From Phycisphaerales bacterium (lineage in GTDB: Bacteria > Planctomycetota > Phycisphaerae > Phycisphaerales > UBA1924), in contig JAJDDC010000063.1 of the NCBI GenBank assembly GCA_029260515.1, forward strand, positions 1-64,000: a stretch of DNA of 64,000 nt, read 5' to 3'. Shown piece by piece: positions 8,334 to 17,909 of this stretch. A program made the translations under genes and the position numbers. Each line of letters opens with the position of its first letter. Position 1 is the stretch's first letter. Below the pieces are notes generated by a model that saw nothing but the letters and a program-made list of their open reading frames with translations, did no database searches and had not been told where the DNA came from.

Positions 8334-9979
8334 GCGAGATGGCCTGGCTCATCGTGATCGCGATCGCGACACCCCTGGTGTTTGCGCTTGTGATGGCCTT
8401 CTGGCCCGCGGATCGCGCCAAGTGGGTCGCGCTGTGGGGGTCGATGGTCTCGGGCGTCGCGATCGTTGCGGTGCTCGGGCGGTTTGATTGGGACAACGCC
8501 GCGGCGATGCAGGGGAACGCGAGCGCGACCTGGATCGAGTCGCTCGGCCTGCGGCTTTCCATCGGCGTGGACGGCGTGGCGCTGCTGCTCATGGCGCTGA
8601 CCGCGCTGCTCGGGCCCGTGTGCGTGCTGGCGAGCTGGACGGCGGTCAGGGAACGCCTGAAGCTGTACTACGGCTGGCTGCTGGTGCTGCAGGCCGCGAT
8701 GCTGGGCGTGTTCGCCGCCCGCGACCTGATGCTCTTCTACACCTGCTTCGAGTTCACCCTCCTGCCGATGTTCCTGCTGATCCGGGTCTACGGATCGACC
8801 AACCGCGAGCGGGCCTCGGTCAAGTTCTTCCTCTACACGTTCACCGGCTCGCTGATCGCGCTGGCCGGGCTCGTATATCTGGTTTGGTGGGTCGCGGACC
8901 GCAGCGGCTCATGGACGCTCGACATCGCGACGCTGACAGAGCACGCGGTGCACATGCCGCTGCGCTCACAGTCGCTCGTGCTGGGCGCGCTGCTCGCGGG
9001 CTTCGCGGTCAAGGTGCCCCTGTTCCCGGTGCACACGTGGCTGCCGCTGGCGCACACCGAGGCGCCCACGGCGGGCTCGGTCATCCTCGCGGGCGTCCTG
9101 CTCAAGCTGGGCACGTACGGCATCTACCGCTTCGCCCTGCCCATGGCGCCCGCGGCGGTCGTGCAGTACGCACCAGAGATCGCGACGCTCGCCGTCATCG
9201 GGATCCTGTACGCCGGCCTCATCTGCTGGGTGCAGGACGACGTCAAGAAGCTCGTCGCCTACAGCTCCGTCAGCCACCTGGGCTTCTGTGTGCTCGGCAT
9301 GGTCGCGCTGAACACCAACGGGCTCACCGGCGGCGTGCTGTACATGCTCAGCCACGGCTTCTCGACGGGCGCCCTGTTCCTCATGATCGGATTCATGTAC
9401 GAGCGCTACCACACGCGCGACATGCGACAGGTGGGCGGGCTCGCGAGCAAGATGCCCATCTGGGCGACGTTCATGGTCTTCTTCGCCCTCGCCTCCGTCG
9501 GCCTGCCCGGGCTCAACGGGTTCCCCAGCGAGCTGCTGTGCCTCATCGGCACGTTCCAGTCCGACGCGGCGTGGACGGCGGGGCTTGAGCCGGGCGCCCA
9601 GGGCATCACGCTCGGGCCCTGGTACGCCGCGATCGCGGGCCTTGGCATGATCGTCGCCGCCATGTACCTGCTGTACATGGTCGGCAAGATGTGCTTCGGC
9701 GCCCTCCGCGAGCCGGCGGGGCACGGCGGGGACCACCACGACGAGAGCCGCCTGCCCACGGACCTGGGCGTACGCGAGATTGTCACGCTCGTGCCATTGG
9801 TGGCCGCGTGCCTGTACTTCGGGCTCTACCCCAAGTCGCTCATCGACGGCATCGAGGCGCCCGTGAACCAGACCGTCGCCCACGTCATGCGCTATGCGAC
9901 CCCGATCGACGAGGACCACGCGGTCGTCGGGGCGCCCACGCACGCCCCGCGGGCGGGTGAGGGGGGCGAGCATGATTGA
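8330..9979 (+). CDS. nuoM: NADH-quinone oxidoreductase subunit M
   Basis: 549 residues; antiporter-like subunit of the complex I membrane arm. The start is GTG 8330, giving MSEMAWLIVI, overlapping the nuoL stop (GTGA). NuoM landmarks are clear: FYTCFEFTLLPMFLLI with the conserved helix-5 Glu, KVPLFPVHTWLPLAHTEAP, the KKLVAYSSVSHLG segment and LSHGFSTGALFLMIG. A longer reading from 8141 only adds an out-of-place region overlapping nuoL. The C-terminus has a short His/Asp stretch (GGDHHDES). Overlaps nuoN by eight bases. Confidence 0.95.
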   Translation: MSEMAWLIVIAIATPLVFALVMAFWPADRAKWVALWGSMVSGVAIVAVLGRFDWDNAAAMQGNASATWIESLGLRLSIGVDGVALLLMALTALLGPVCVLASWTAVRERLKLYYGWLLVLQAAMLGVFAARDLMLFYTCFEFTLLPMFLLIRVYGSTNRERASVKFFLYTFTGSLIALAGLVYLVWWVADRSGSWTLDIATLTEHAVHMPLRSQSLVLGALLAGFAVKVPLFPVHTWLPLAHTEAPTAGSVILAGVLLKLGTYGIYRFALPMAPAAVVQYAPEIATLAVIGILYAGLICWVQDDVKKLVAYSSVSHLGFCVLGMVALNTNGLTGGVLYMLSHGFSTGALFLMIGFMYERYHTRDMRQVGGLASKMPIWATFMVFFALASVGLPGLNGFPSELLCLIGTFQSDAAWTAGLEPGAQGITLGPWYAAIAGLGMIVAAMYLLYMVGKMCFGALREPAGHGGDHHDESRLPTDLGVREIVTLVPLVAACLYFGLYPKSLIDGIEAPVNQTVAHVMRYATPIDEDHAVVGAPTHAPRAGEGGEHD

Positions 9980-11555
9980 ACAGATCGCCTACATCAAACC
10001 CGAGATCGCGCTCTTCCTCACGACCTGCGTCGTGATGATCGTGGGCCTGAGCAAGAACCTGGACACACGGCGCACGTGCGCCTGGTGGTGCGCCCTGGGT
10101 CTCGTGATCTCCTTCGCCTTCGCGATCAACACCGGCGCCAACCCCGGCTCGCTGTTCCCCGAGTGGATCCCGTTTGTCAAGGCGACGATCGCGGGCGTCG
10201 GCCTGCTGATGCTGCTTGTTGTTGTCGGGACGGTCGATCGCGAGCTCGAGGCGGGCGTCGCGAGCGGCAAGGCCCTGTACAGCTCGATGTACGCGACGCG
10301 CGCCGAGTTCTTCGCGTTCTTCTTGTTCAGCCTGACCGGGCTCATGCTCGTCGCGTCGGCCGACGACCTGATCTGGCTGTTCCTGGCCCTCGAGCTGACA
10401 AGCCTTCCCACGTACATGATGGTGACGATCTCGACGCGCAAGAACCGGAGCCAGGAGGCGGGGGTCAAGTACTTCTTCCTTGGGGCGCTGGGCGCGGCGG
10501 TGTTCCTCTACGGATTCGCCTTGCTGTACGGCGCCGCGGGGACGACGGATATCGCCGAGATCGCCGACCACTTCGCGGCCAACGGCATCAGCACACTGGC
10601 GATGGCGGGGCTGCTGCTGTCGGTGATCGGGGTGAGCTTCAAGATCGCCGCGGTCCCGATGCACTTCTACACGCCCGACGTCTACCAGGGCGCCGCCTCG
10701 CCCGTCTCAGCGTTCCTCGCCTTCACGCCCAAGACCGCCGGCTTCCTGGCGATCCTGCTCCTGGCGGGCATGGCGGGATGGCGGTTCGGCGCCGACGCCA
10801 ACGACCTGCCCGGCGCCCTGCACGCGACGCTCTGGGTCGTCGCGGCGGTCACGATGACCGTCGGCAACGTCATGGCCCTCCTGCAGACCTCGGTCAAACG
10901 GGTGCTGGCGTACTCGTCGATCGCGCACTCCGGGTACATGCTCGTGGGCGTCATCGCGGGCCCCGGGCTCGTCGGCGGGCCCTTCTGGCGATCGGGCATC
11001 GCGGCGGTGCTGTTCTACCTGCTGGCCTACGGCGTGATGAACCTGGGCGCGTTCGCGGCGCTCGCCTGCCTGGAGGGGCGCAACGGGCGCGAGGCGGACT
11101 CGTTCGACGACATCCGCGGCCTGTGCGCCCGCTCGCCCTTGGTTGGGTGGTCGATGGTCGTCTCGGCCCTGAGCCTGCTGGGGCTGCCCCCCTTGCTGGG
11201 CTTCCTGGGCAAGTTCGCGCTGTTCACCTCGGGCGTCAGCTCGGGCGAGCTGCCCCTGGTCATCATCCTGGGCGTGAACTCCGCGATCGCGGCGTTCTAC
11301 TACCTTCGTATCGTCGCGACGGTCGCCCTCGACAAGGGCGAGGCGGGCGCGGGCCTTGAGCTGGCGCCGATCAAGGCCAGGCGCGTGGCGGCGGTTCTCT
11401 CGGCGGCCGGCGCGGTCGGGCTGATCGCGCTGGGCCAGCCCCTGATGTCCGCGTCGCTGCGTGCGTCTGGGTACGCGTCGCCCGAGACGCCCGCCGGCGC
11501 TGGCGACGAGGCGTCGGTCCCCGAGTCCCCGGTCGTCGCACGCGACGAGGGCTGA
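9972..11555 (+). CDS. nuoN: NADH-quinone oxidoreductase subunit N
   Basis: 527 residues, about 14 transmembrane helices; last gene of the nuoJKLMN run. Characteristic segments are FLALELTSLPTYMMV, KYFFLGALGAAVFLYG, KIAAVPMHFYTPDVYQGA and KRVLAYSSIAHSGYMLVG. ATG 9972 gives MIEQIAYIKPEIAL, preceded by a GGGGGGCGAG ribosome site within nuoM. The tail after the last helix is Ala/Pro/acidic. The next gene is convergent with only 15 bases between the stop codons. Confidence 0.95.
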   Translation: MIEQIAYIKPEIALFLTTCVVMIVGLSKNLDTRRTCAWWCALGLVISFAFAINTGANPGSLFPEWIPFVKATIAGVGLLMLLVVVGTVDRELEAGVASGKALYSSMYATRAEFFAFFLFSLTGLMLVASADDLIWLFLALELTSLPTYMMVTISTRKNRSQEAGVKYFFLGALGAAVFLYGFALLYGAAGTTDIAEIADHFAANGISTLAMAGLLLSVIGVSFKIAAVPMHFYTPDVYQGAASPVSAFLAFTPKTAGFLAILLLAGMAGWRFGADANDLPGALHATLWVVAAVTMTVGNVMALLQTSVKRVLAYSSIAHSGYMLVGVIAGPGLVGGPFWRSGIAAVLFYLLAYGVMNLGAFAALACLEGRNGREADSFDDIRGLCARSPLVGWSMVVSALSLLGLPPLLGFLGKFALFTSGVSSGELPLVIILGVNSAIAAFYYLRIVATVALDKGEAGAGLELAPIKARRVAAVLSAAGAVGLIALGQPLMSASLRASGYASPETPAGAGDEASVPESPVVARDEG

Positions 11556-11570
11556 GCGGGGAGGGCCGGG

Positions 11571-12611
11571 TCAGTCGTCGTCGTCGTTGTCGTCATCGTC
11601 GGAGCGCCCGCCGCGGCCCTTGCGGGCGACGGTCATCTGGAATGTCAGGCCGATCGCGGCGACGACACCCCACATGATCGCCCACGTGGACGGGGGCTGT
11701 CCGAGCAGCCAGTCCCGCGGCGCGTCGTAGCTCTCGGCAAGCATCAGCCCGCATCCCAGCGCGATCGCAGAGCCCGCCATCGCGGTCATCATCGCGGCCG
11801 AACGCGTGGGCATGGTCATCCCGAAGAGCAGGCCCGCCATCATCCCGACAAGAGCGGCGCCGAACATCACCGCGCGCTGGCGGGCGCTGAGCCCCTCCCA
11901 GCTCGCCTTGGACGACTCGCCGACCTTGGACAGGAACGCCCGCGAGCGTCCCGCGGCGCCGACGAGTTGTGCCCGGGCCGCGCCGATGTCCAGGCGCCCC
12001 TCATCGTCGAATGTGGGTGAGTTCGTGTTCTCGTCCTGGGCGCTGAGCCAGTCGCTCGCTTCCTGGAGGGCGGAGGTGTCGATCGTGTCGAGGGCGCCCG
12101 CGTCGAAAGCCGTGGCCTGGTTGTCCCGGGGCGGGGCGTCGGCGCCCGGTGCGGGCATGCGCTGGATGTAGATGAGGCCCGCGAGCAATCCGACGGCAGC
12201 GAAGACAAACCCCGTGCCCAGCGCCATCACGGCGCGGTACAGGGTGACGGCGAGCACGACGCCGAGGACCGCGCCGCCGAGCAGCCCGATCTGCTCGGTC
12301 GAGATGCTCGGGAAGACATCCCACCCGGTCTCGATAGGCTCGAGGCCGGTCAATGGGAGCAGAACCAGGCCCATAAACGCTCCGGCCGCGGCGCCGAGCA
12401 GCGCGAACATCGAGCGGAGCACCCGAGAGCCGAACAGCCAGAGGATGATCCCCGCGACCAGGCCGACGCCAGCGACGAGGCTGGCCTCCGAGCCCAGGGC
12501 CTGGGGGGCCGAGAGGCCGGCGGCCAGGTCCCCGATCTGGTCACCGACGTCGCTCCCGATCTGGGCGAGGGGGATGACGAGCGTTTCGAGGAGTTCGGGG
12601 GTCACGGTCAC
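11571..12611 (-). CDS. Hypothetical multi-pass membrane protein with poly-Asp tail
   Basis: About 346 residues from GTG 12611 (a second GTG at 12605 is equally possible; upstream in-frame codons to 12689 look non-coding). Seven or so hydrophobic segments are arranged as a block of four or five, a soluble middle part (about residues 160-250, with an acidic QDENTNSPTFDDEG patch), then three more. The last helix is followed by basic residues (ARKGRGGR) and a terminal run rich in aspartate with one asparagine. No family was recognised. It is convergent with nuoN and divergent from pheA, so probably a single-gene unit. Confidence 0.75.
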   Translation of the reverse strand: MTVTPELLETLVIPLAQIGSDVGDQIGDLAAGLSAPQALGSEASLVAGVGLVAGIILWLFGSRVLRSMFALLGAAAGAFMGLVLLPLTGLEPIETGWDVFPSISTEQIGLLGGAVLGVVLAVTLYRAVMALGTGFVFAAVGLLAGLIYIQRMPAPGADAPPRDNQATAFDAGALDTIDTSALQEASDWLSAQDENTNSPTFDDEGRLDIGAARAQLVGAAGRSRAFLSKVGESSKASWEGLSARQRAVMFGAALVGMMAGLLFGMTMPTRSAAMMTAMAGSAIALGCGLMLAESYDAPRDWLLGQPPSTWAIMWGVVAAIGLTFQMTVARKGRGGRSDDDDNDDDD

Positions 12612-12772
12612 CTGGGGTCTTCTTGGGGGCGAACGGGGCGGGTTTTCTCCCTCGACACCTGCATATCGGCACGACGCCGCGTCGGGCATCGCCCTGATCC
12701 TGGCGCCCGATCCGGGCGATATTGGCGGCTGCGGGCGTCGTGGGCCCGAGGGATCGGCAAGGATCGGGGTCG

Positions 12773-14029
12773 ATGGGCAAGAAGCGGGCCAGCAAGAAGA
12801 CGGGCAAGAAGTCCGGCGCCGGGAAGACCGCCGAGAAGGCGGGCCGCGCCAGACCGACCACCGCGCGGGGCGGGCGATCGGCCCCTGCGCCCAAAGGCCC
12901 GTCGGAGACGCCCGCCCAGAGCGAGGCCCTCCAGGGCCTGCGCCGCAAGATCGACAGCCTGGACTCGCGCCTGGTCCGCCTGCTCAACGAGCGGGCGGGG
13001 CTCGTGGTCGAGGTCGGCAAGGTCAAGCGTGGGGGCGGGGCGCCGATCTACGCGCCCCACCGCGAGGCGCAGGTGCTCGACAAGGTCGTGGGCGCGAGCA
13101 AGGGCCCGCTGCCCTCCAAGGCGATCGAGGCGATCTACAAGGAGCTCATGAGCGGGTCGTTCGCGCTCGAGCACCCCCTGCGGATCGGGTACCTCGGCCC
13201 GCCCGGCTCGTACTCGCACGTCGCGGCGACGAGGCAGTTCGGCAGTTCCGTCGAGTACGACGACCTGCACCAGATCGCGGGCGTCTTCACCGAGGTCCGA
13301 CGTGGGCACGTGAACTACGGGCTGGTCCCCATCGAGAACTCGGCCGGCGGCGGCGAGGCCGAGACGCTCGACGCGTTCCTGGAGAACGCGGGCAAGGTGA
13401 CGATCTACGCCGAGGCCCAGCTGGCGGTGCACCACGCGCTGCTGGCCAACTGTGCACCCGCGAGTGTGCGCCGGGTGCACGCGAAGCCCGACGTGTTCAA
13501 CCGGTGCCGCGGGTGGCTCGCGACGCAGTACCCGCAGGCCGAGCAGGTCCCGACGGTGAGCAGCGCCCGCGCGGTCCAGCAGGCGCTCGAGGAGAACCGG
13601 CTGGCCGAGTCCATCGGCGCCGAGCCCGGGTCGGCCGCGATCGGCTCGGAGCTGGCGGGCAAGATCTACGGCATGGAAACCCTCTTCGCGGGCATCGAGG
13701 ACGTGCCCGACGACATCACCCGCTTCCTGGTCATCTCCCGCGAGAAGGCAAAGCGGTCCGGCGACGACAAGACCTCGATCATGTTCAACACGCCCGATAA
13801 GCCGGGCGCCCTGGTGAGCGTGCTGCAGGTCTTCGACCGGGCGGGGATCAACCTCACGCACATCGACAAACGCCCGAGCGGGCGGTCGAACTGGCAGTAC
13901 ACGTTCTTCATCGACGCCCAGGGGCACCGCGACGAGGCGTCGATGGCGTCGGCGGTCCGCGAGGCCGAGGGGCACTGCAAGGACCTGGTCGTCCTGGGCA
14001 GCTACCCACGCTCATCCCGGATCCTCTAG
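12773..14029 (+). CDS. pheA: Bifunctional chorismate mutase / prephenate dehydratase
   Basis: 418 residues. It converts chorismate to prephenate and on to phenylpyruvate in phenylalanine synthesis. Start ATG 12773 follows AAGGA at 12759-12763; an upstream TTG at 12722 is less likely. A Lys/Ala-rich N-terminal extension covers residues 1-50. The chorismate mutase domain (about 52-135) has the LRRKIDSLDSRLVRLLNERA helix. The prephenate dehydratase domain begins at about 138 (IGYLGPPGSYSHVAA; ENSAGGGEAETLD). A C-terminal ACT domain (about 333-410, TPDKPGALVSVL, then HIDKRPS) is the expected phenylalanine sensor for feedback inhibition. Confidence 0.95.
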   Translation: MGKKRASKKTGKKSGAGKTAEKAGRARPTTARGGRSAPAPKGPSETPAQSEALQGLRRKIDSLDSRLVRLLNERAGLVVEVGKVKRGGGAPIYAPHREAQVLDKVVGASKGPLPSKAIEAIYKELMSGSFALEHPLRIGYLGPPGSYSHVAATRQFGSSVEYDDLHQIAGVFTEVRRGHVNYGLVPIENSAGGGEAETLDAFLENAGKVTIYAEAQLAVHHALLANCAPASVRRVHAKPDVFNRCRGWLATQYPQAEQVPTVSSARAVQQALEENRLAESIGAEPGSAAIGSELAGKIYGMETLFAGIEDVPDDITRFLVISREKAKRSGDDKTSIMFNTPDKPGALVSVLQVFDRAGINLTHIDKRPSGRSNWQYTFFIDAQGHRDEASMASAVREAEGHCKDLVVLGSYPRSSRIL

Positions 14030-14148
14030 ACCCCTGCGCCCGGTCCAATCCCCCTGTCCGTTCGGCCTCGTCGAGCCCGCGTCCTTGGAGGCGTTCCAGG
14101 GTGGGCCCCCACATGTGTCCCATCAGCCCGCGCCGACGACGTTACCCC

Positions 14149-14176
14149 TTGAACCGAGGGGGCTTCCCGCTACATT
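14149..14176 (+). promoter_or_regulatory. Candidate sigma-70-type promoter for the heme peroxidase gene
   Basis: TTGAAC at 14149-14154 and TACATT at 14171-14176 are separated by 16 bases, in an intergenic region 119 bases before the ATG of the peroxidase gene. Match to consensus is moderate. Confidence 0.35.
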
Positions 14177-14294
14177 GGGTCCGGTGGAGAGCGCGGGCGG
14201 TCGGGGAGCCCGCCCGGACAGATCACGAGTGAGGGCGCTCGCCCGCCCCGCGGTTCACGCGGTGGTGTCGGCGCCCGGTGGAGTGAGGCGGACA

Positions 14295-16043
14295 ATGTTC
14301 AATCCGAGACTTCCTGGTCTGTGCGCGGTGATCGGCGCGGGCGCGATCGCGCTGGCGTCTGGCGCCGCGCTCGCCGACGGCGACGACAGAACCTTCGACG
14401 GCTGGGGGAACAACATCGATCACCCCGACTGGGGCTCGACGCTGGCCAACCTCGGACGCATGATGGGCCCCGACTACGCCGACGGCGTGTCGGTCATGGG
14501 CGGCGTCGATCGCCCCTCGCCGCGGGCAGTGACCAACGCCTTTCACCAGGGTCGTTCGCCGATCTGGTCCAAGCGCGTGCTCACGAGCATGGTCTTCCAC
14601 TGGGGCCAGTTCATCGACCACGACATCGACCTGACCACGGACACCTCGGGCGAGAGCTCTCCGATCGCGATCCCCGCGGACGACGGATGGATGACGCCGG
14701 GTGGGTCGATCCCGTTCGTACGCTCGGCCTACGACCCCGCGACCGGCACCGGGCCCGGCGTCCCGCGCCAGCACCCCAACGAGATCACGTCGTACATCGA
14801 CGCGTCGATGGTCTACGGCTCGAGCGAAGCGCGGGCGATGGCGCTCCGCGAGTTCGTGGGCGGGCGCATGCTCGTGGGCGAGGGGAACCTGCTGCCCTGG
14901 AACGACCTGGGCGTCGTGATGGCCGACCCGTTCGGACGCGAGCCCGACGAACTGTTCGCCGGTGGCGACATCCGCGCCAACGAGCAGCCCGGCCTGACGG
15001 CGCTGCACACGCTGTTCGTCCGCGAGCACAACCGCCTGGCCGCCCTGTACAAGCTCGTCCACCCGACGTGGAACGACGAGCAGCTCTTCCAGAAGGCTCG
15101 CGAGATCAACTGGGCCCAGATCCAGGCGATCACGTACAACGAGTTCCTCCCCGCGTTGCTCGGGCCGGGCGCCCTGCCCGAGTACGCGGGCTACGACGAG
15201 AACGTTGACGCCTCGATCGCCAGCGAGTTCTCCGCCGGCGCCTACCGCTTCGGGCACTCGATGGTGAACCCCACGCTGCCCCGGCTGCTCGAGGGCGGCT
15301 CGACCCACCCCGAGGGCGACCTTGACCTGTTCGACTCGTTCTTCAACCCCGACGCGATCCTGTCTTCTGGCGGGATCGAGCCGATCATCCGCGGGCAGTT
15401 CGCCGAGCTCGCCCAGGAGATCGACCCGTTCATCATCGACGACCTCCGGAACATGCTCTTCGGCGGGGGCGGCATCGGGCTCGACCTGGCCGCGATCAAC
15501 ATGCAGCGCGGGCGCGACCACGGCCTGCGCAGCTACAACGACCTCCGCGAGGCGATGGGCCTGCCCCGCGCCCAGGACTGGTCCGACATCTCGTCCGACC
15601 CCGACATCCGCGCACGCCTCGCGGGCGTGTACGCCACCCCCGACCAGGTGGACCTGTGGATCGGCGGCCTGTGCGAGGACCATCTGCCCGGCTCGAGCCT
15701 GGGCCCGACGCACGGGGCGATCATCGCCGACCAGTTCCGGCGCCTGCGCGATGGCGACCGCTACTTCTACGCCAACCACCTCACGAGCAACGAGGTGTTC
15801 CTGGTCAACGGCACGTCCCTGGCCGACATCATCCGGCGCAACACCAGCATCCAGTACGTCCAGGAGAACGTCTTCTTCGTGTCCGCGGATATGAACCGCG
15901 ACACGGCGCTCGACTACCTCGACGTGCTCACGTTCCTCGTCGCGTTCTCCGAACGCGACGAGTCGGCAAACTTTGTGCCGGGGGTCTCCCTGGATTTCAA
16001 CGACGTGCTGGCATTCCTTGCCGCCTTCGAGCGGTATTACTGA
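14295..16043 (+). CDS. Exported animal-type heme peroxidase with dockerin-like C-terminus
   Basis: 582 residues. The ATG at 14295 opens a Sec signal peptide ending near ALADG. The body is an animal (myeloperoxidase/peroxinectin) heme peroxidase: distal-His motif HWGQFIDHDIDL near 102, REHNRLA near 242 with the catalytic Arg, and proximal-His motif YRFGHSMVNP near 316, plus MQRGRDHGLRSYNDLR. These enzymes use hydrogen peroxide to oxidise halides or phenols. The last 50 residues hold two 'LDYLDVLTFLVAF' / 'LDFNDVLAFLAAF' segments with Asp-rich starts, the dockerin-like domain seen on many secreted Phycisphaerae proteins. A predicted promoter lies upstream and a terminator downstream, so it is likely monocistronic. 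Confidence 0.92.
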   Translation: MFNPRLPGLCAVIGAGAIALASGAALADGDDRTFDGWGNNIDHPDWGSTLANLGRMMGPDYADGVSVMGGVDRPSPRAVTNAFHQGRSPIWSKRVLTSMVFHWGQFIDHDIDLTTDTSGESSPIAIPADDGWMTPGGSIPFVRSAYDPATGTGPGVPRQHPNEITSYIDASMVYGSSEARAMALREFVGGRMLVGEGNLLPWNDLGVVMADPFGREPDELFAGGDIRANEQPGLTALHTLFVREHNRLAALYKLVHPTWNDEQLFQKAREINWAQIQAITYNEFLPALLGPGALPEYAGYDENVDASIASEFSAGAYRFGHSMVNPTLPRLLEGGSTHPEGDLDLFDSFFNPDAILSSGGIEPIIRGQFAELAQEIDPFIIDDLRNMLFGGGGIGLDLAAINMQRGRDHGLRSYNDLREAMGLPRAQDWSDISSDPDIRARLAGVYATPDQVDLWIGGLCEDHLPGSSLGPTHGAIIADQFRRLRDGDRYFYANHLTSNEVFLVNGTSLADIIRRNTSIQYVQENVFFVSADMNRDTALDYLDVLTFLVAFSERDESANFVPGVSLDFNDVLAFLAAFERYY

Positions 16044-16076
16044 GCCCGGGGGGCCGCGTCCGCGCGAGGGGGAGTT

Positions 16077-16111
16077 GCGCCGTGGGGGTCACAGACCTCC
16101 GCGGCGCTTTT
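16077..16111 (+). terminator. Rho-independent terminator after the peroxidase gene
   Basis: A 13-pair stem with a few G-T pairs (16077-16089 with 16095-16107), loop CACAG, is followed by TTTT. It starts 33 bases after the peroxidase stop codon. Confidence 0.7.
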
Positions 16112-16141
16112 CATTGATCGGCCCGGGTTCTGTCCGCCCGC

Positions 16142-17812
16142 TCAGTGCCCGCTCGGAGGCGTGTCGCGCAGCTCTCGCGGCAACTCGGGCGTCGGCGCCC
16201 ACGACGAGTACCCGCCAGCGCTTGTCTGCGACGGGCCCGTCGGGGATGGGCCCGTCGGGGTCGGTGTTGTCGGGGACGGAGCCGCGGGCGATTGTTCTCG
16301 CTGGGGCGGCGTCTGACGCTCGGCGGCGGCGGGCGCGGGCGGCGCCCACGACGGGGTCACCTGGGGCTGGCCCGCCGAGGGCTGCACGGGGCGTTGCGAC
16401 GCGTTCGAGGGCGCGTTCGAGGGCGCGTGGGCGCGGTCGCCTGCGTGGCTCGCGTTGGTTGGCGGAGTCGGCGAACCGGGCTCGGACGACGGCGCCTCGA
16501 CGCCGGTCCGCACGATGACGCGTTCGAGCGCCTGGCCCGTCTGGGCGGCCCTCGTGATCAGCCCGCCCAGCCACGCGCCGGCCTCCTCCACACGCGAACC
16601 CAGACGCTGGACCGACGCGTCGAGCAACGCCTCGAGCTCGTGCCGCTGACGCGTGAGCGTCTGCCCGCCCTCCTCGGCGAGGCGCGCCGACTCACGGACG
16701 CCCTCCTCGATGGAAGCGTGCTCGGCCCGCAACGCCTGGATCTGCTCGCGGGCCGCGCTCAGCACGCCCTCGAGCTCGGGACGCGCGCTACGCAGCACCT
16801 CGAGCCCCTGGTCCGCCTGCTCGCGGGCCTCTCCCGCCCGGCGGGTCAGACTCTCGATGTGCTCGCCGGCCTCGACGAGCGAGCTGGCCAGCTTCTGACG
16901 CGACTCGTCGGCCATGCGGCCGGACTCGCCCAGGCGCTGTGTCGCCTCGTCGGCGCGCTGCCGGGCGATCTCGACGCCCTCGATGATGGCGGCCGCCGCG
17001 TGCTCCTCGTTCTCGCCCGGGTTGTCGGGGTCGAGGGCCAACGCCGCGAGCGTGCGACGGCACAGACGCTGGGCCGGCTCGCCGATGCGTGTCAGCTCGT
17101 TGGCGCGTTCCTCGAGGCCCTGGGTGAGTGTCCGCGCCCGCTCGGCGACGCGCTCGGACGCGCCCTCGGTCTCGCCCACGATCCGCGCCGAGCGTTCCTC
17201 GAACTCCTGCATCTTGAGTTCGAGCGACGCCGCCACCTCCTCGAGCTTCTGGGCGTGACGCAGCGCGGTCTGCTCGGCGGTCACGAGCCGCTGCTCGGCC
17301 TGGTTCGCCCGCGACTCGAACGAGTCGAACACGCTGGCGAGCCTGGACTCGAGCGCCTCGAGGCGCTGCGCGACGTTCGTGTCGATGTTCTTGTCGAGCT
17401 CCTCGATCCGCCTGGCGCGGGTCGCGGCCTCCTCGATCGCGGCGCTCGTCCGCTCGATCCGGTCGTCGAAGATCTTGACGAGCTTCGCGCCCGCCTCGAT
17501 CTTGGTCCGCAGGTCCTTGCCCGCCGCCCGCGACTCCTCGACGAGCACGTGCGCGCTCTGTGCGCTCGTGCGGAGCGTGTCGCCCGAGCCCGACGCCTCG
17601 CGGATGAGCGTCTTGAGCGTCTCGGAGTAGCGGGTGAACGCGTTCTGGTCGATCACGCGGGGCGTGAGGAAGACGTCCTCGATCGAGCCCTGGCCCGCGG
17701 GCATCTCGAAGGGCAGGCGGGAGCCGCCCCCGCGGGACGCGTCCGGGAAACCGACCTGTGCTTGGGCGGCGGCGTGCTGGGCAGAGTCGTTCTGGGTCGC
17801 CTGATCGCTCAT
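16142..17812 (-). CDS. Long coiled-coil protein with Pro/Thr/Ser-rich tail
   Basis: 556 residues, not recognised. After a Gln/Ala-rich start (1-50), residues 50-420 are almost unbroken heptad-like helix rich in Ala, Glu, Arg and Gln, with no membrane segment or signal peptide. A short interruption with cysteine (RLCRRTLAALALDPDNPGENEE) occurs near 250-275. From 430 on, the tail is disordered and rich in Pro, Ser, Thr and Gln, with short repeats such as PTPTGPSPTGPS. The arrangement suggests a cytoplasmic scaffold or filament-forming protein. The gene is flanked by a terminator of the convergent peroxidase gene and a divergent pseudouridine synthase gene. Clean ATG start and strong codon bias support that it is real. 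Confidence 0.75.
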   Translation of the reverse strand: MSDQATQNDSAQHAAAQAQVGFPDASRGGGSRLPFEMPAGQGSIEDVFLTPRVIDQNAFTRYSETLKTLIREASGSGDTLRTSAQSAHVLVEESRAAGKDLRTKIEAGAKLVKIFDDRIERTSAAIEEAATRARRIEELDKNIDTNVAQRLEALESRLASVFDSFESRANQAEQRLVTAEQTALRHAQKLEEVAASLELKMQEFEERSARIVGETEGASERVAERARTLTQGLEERANELTRIGEPAQRLCRRTLAALALDPDNPGENEEHAAAAIIEGVEIARQRADEATQRLGESGRMADESRQKLASSLVEAGEHIESLTRRAGEAREQADQGLEVLRSARPELEGVLSAAREQIQALRAEHASIEEGVRESARLAEEGGQTLTRQRHELEALLDASVQRLGSRVEEAGAWLGGLITRAAQTGQALERVIVRTGVEAPSSEPGSPTPPTNASHAGDRAHAPSNAPSNASQRPVQPSAGQPQVTPSWAPPAPAAAERQTPPQREQSPAAPSPTTPTPTGPSPTGPSQTSAGGYSSWAPTPELPRELRDTPPSGH

Positions 17813-17909
17813 GGGTGGCCTTCCGTGCCGATTTGCTGGAGAGGTTTTGTGCGCGCGTCATCGTACACAATGGCCCGGGGGCCCGTGGCGGCGGCGCTAG
17901 CATCCACAG

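Noticed and set aside
14223..15779. Long minus-strand open frame opposite the peroxidase gene.
   Set aside because: It mirrors the peroxidase codons; translated sequence is low-complexity and lacks any known domain. Many similar frames opposite real genes were ignored for the same reason.
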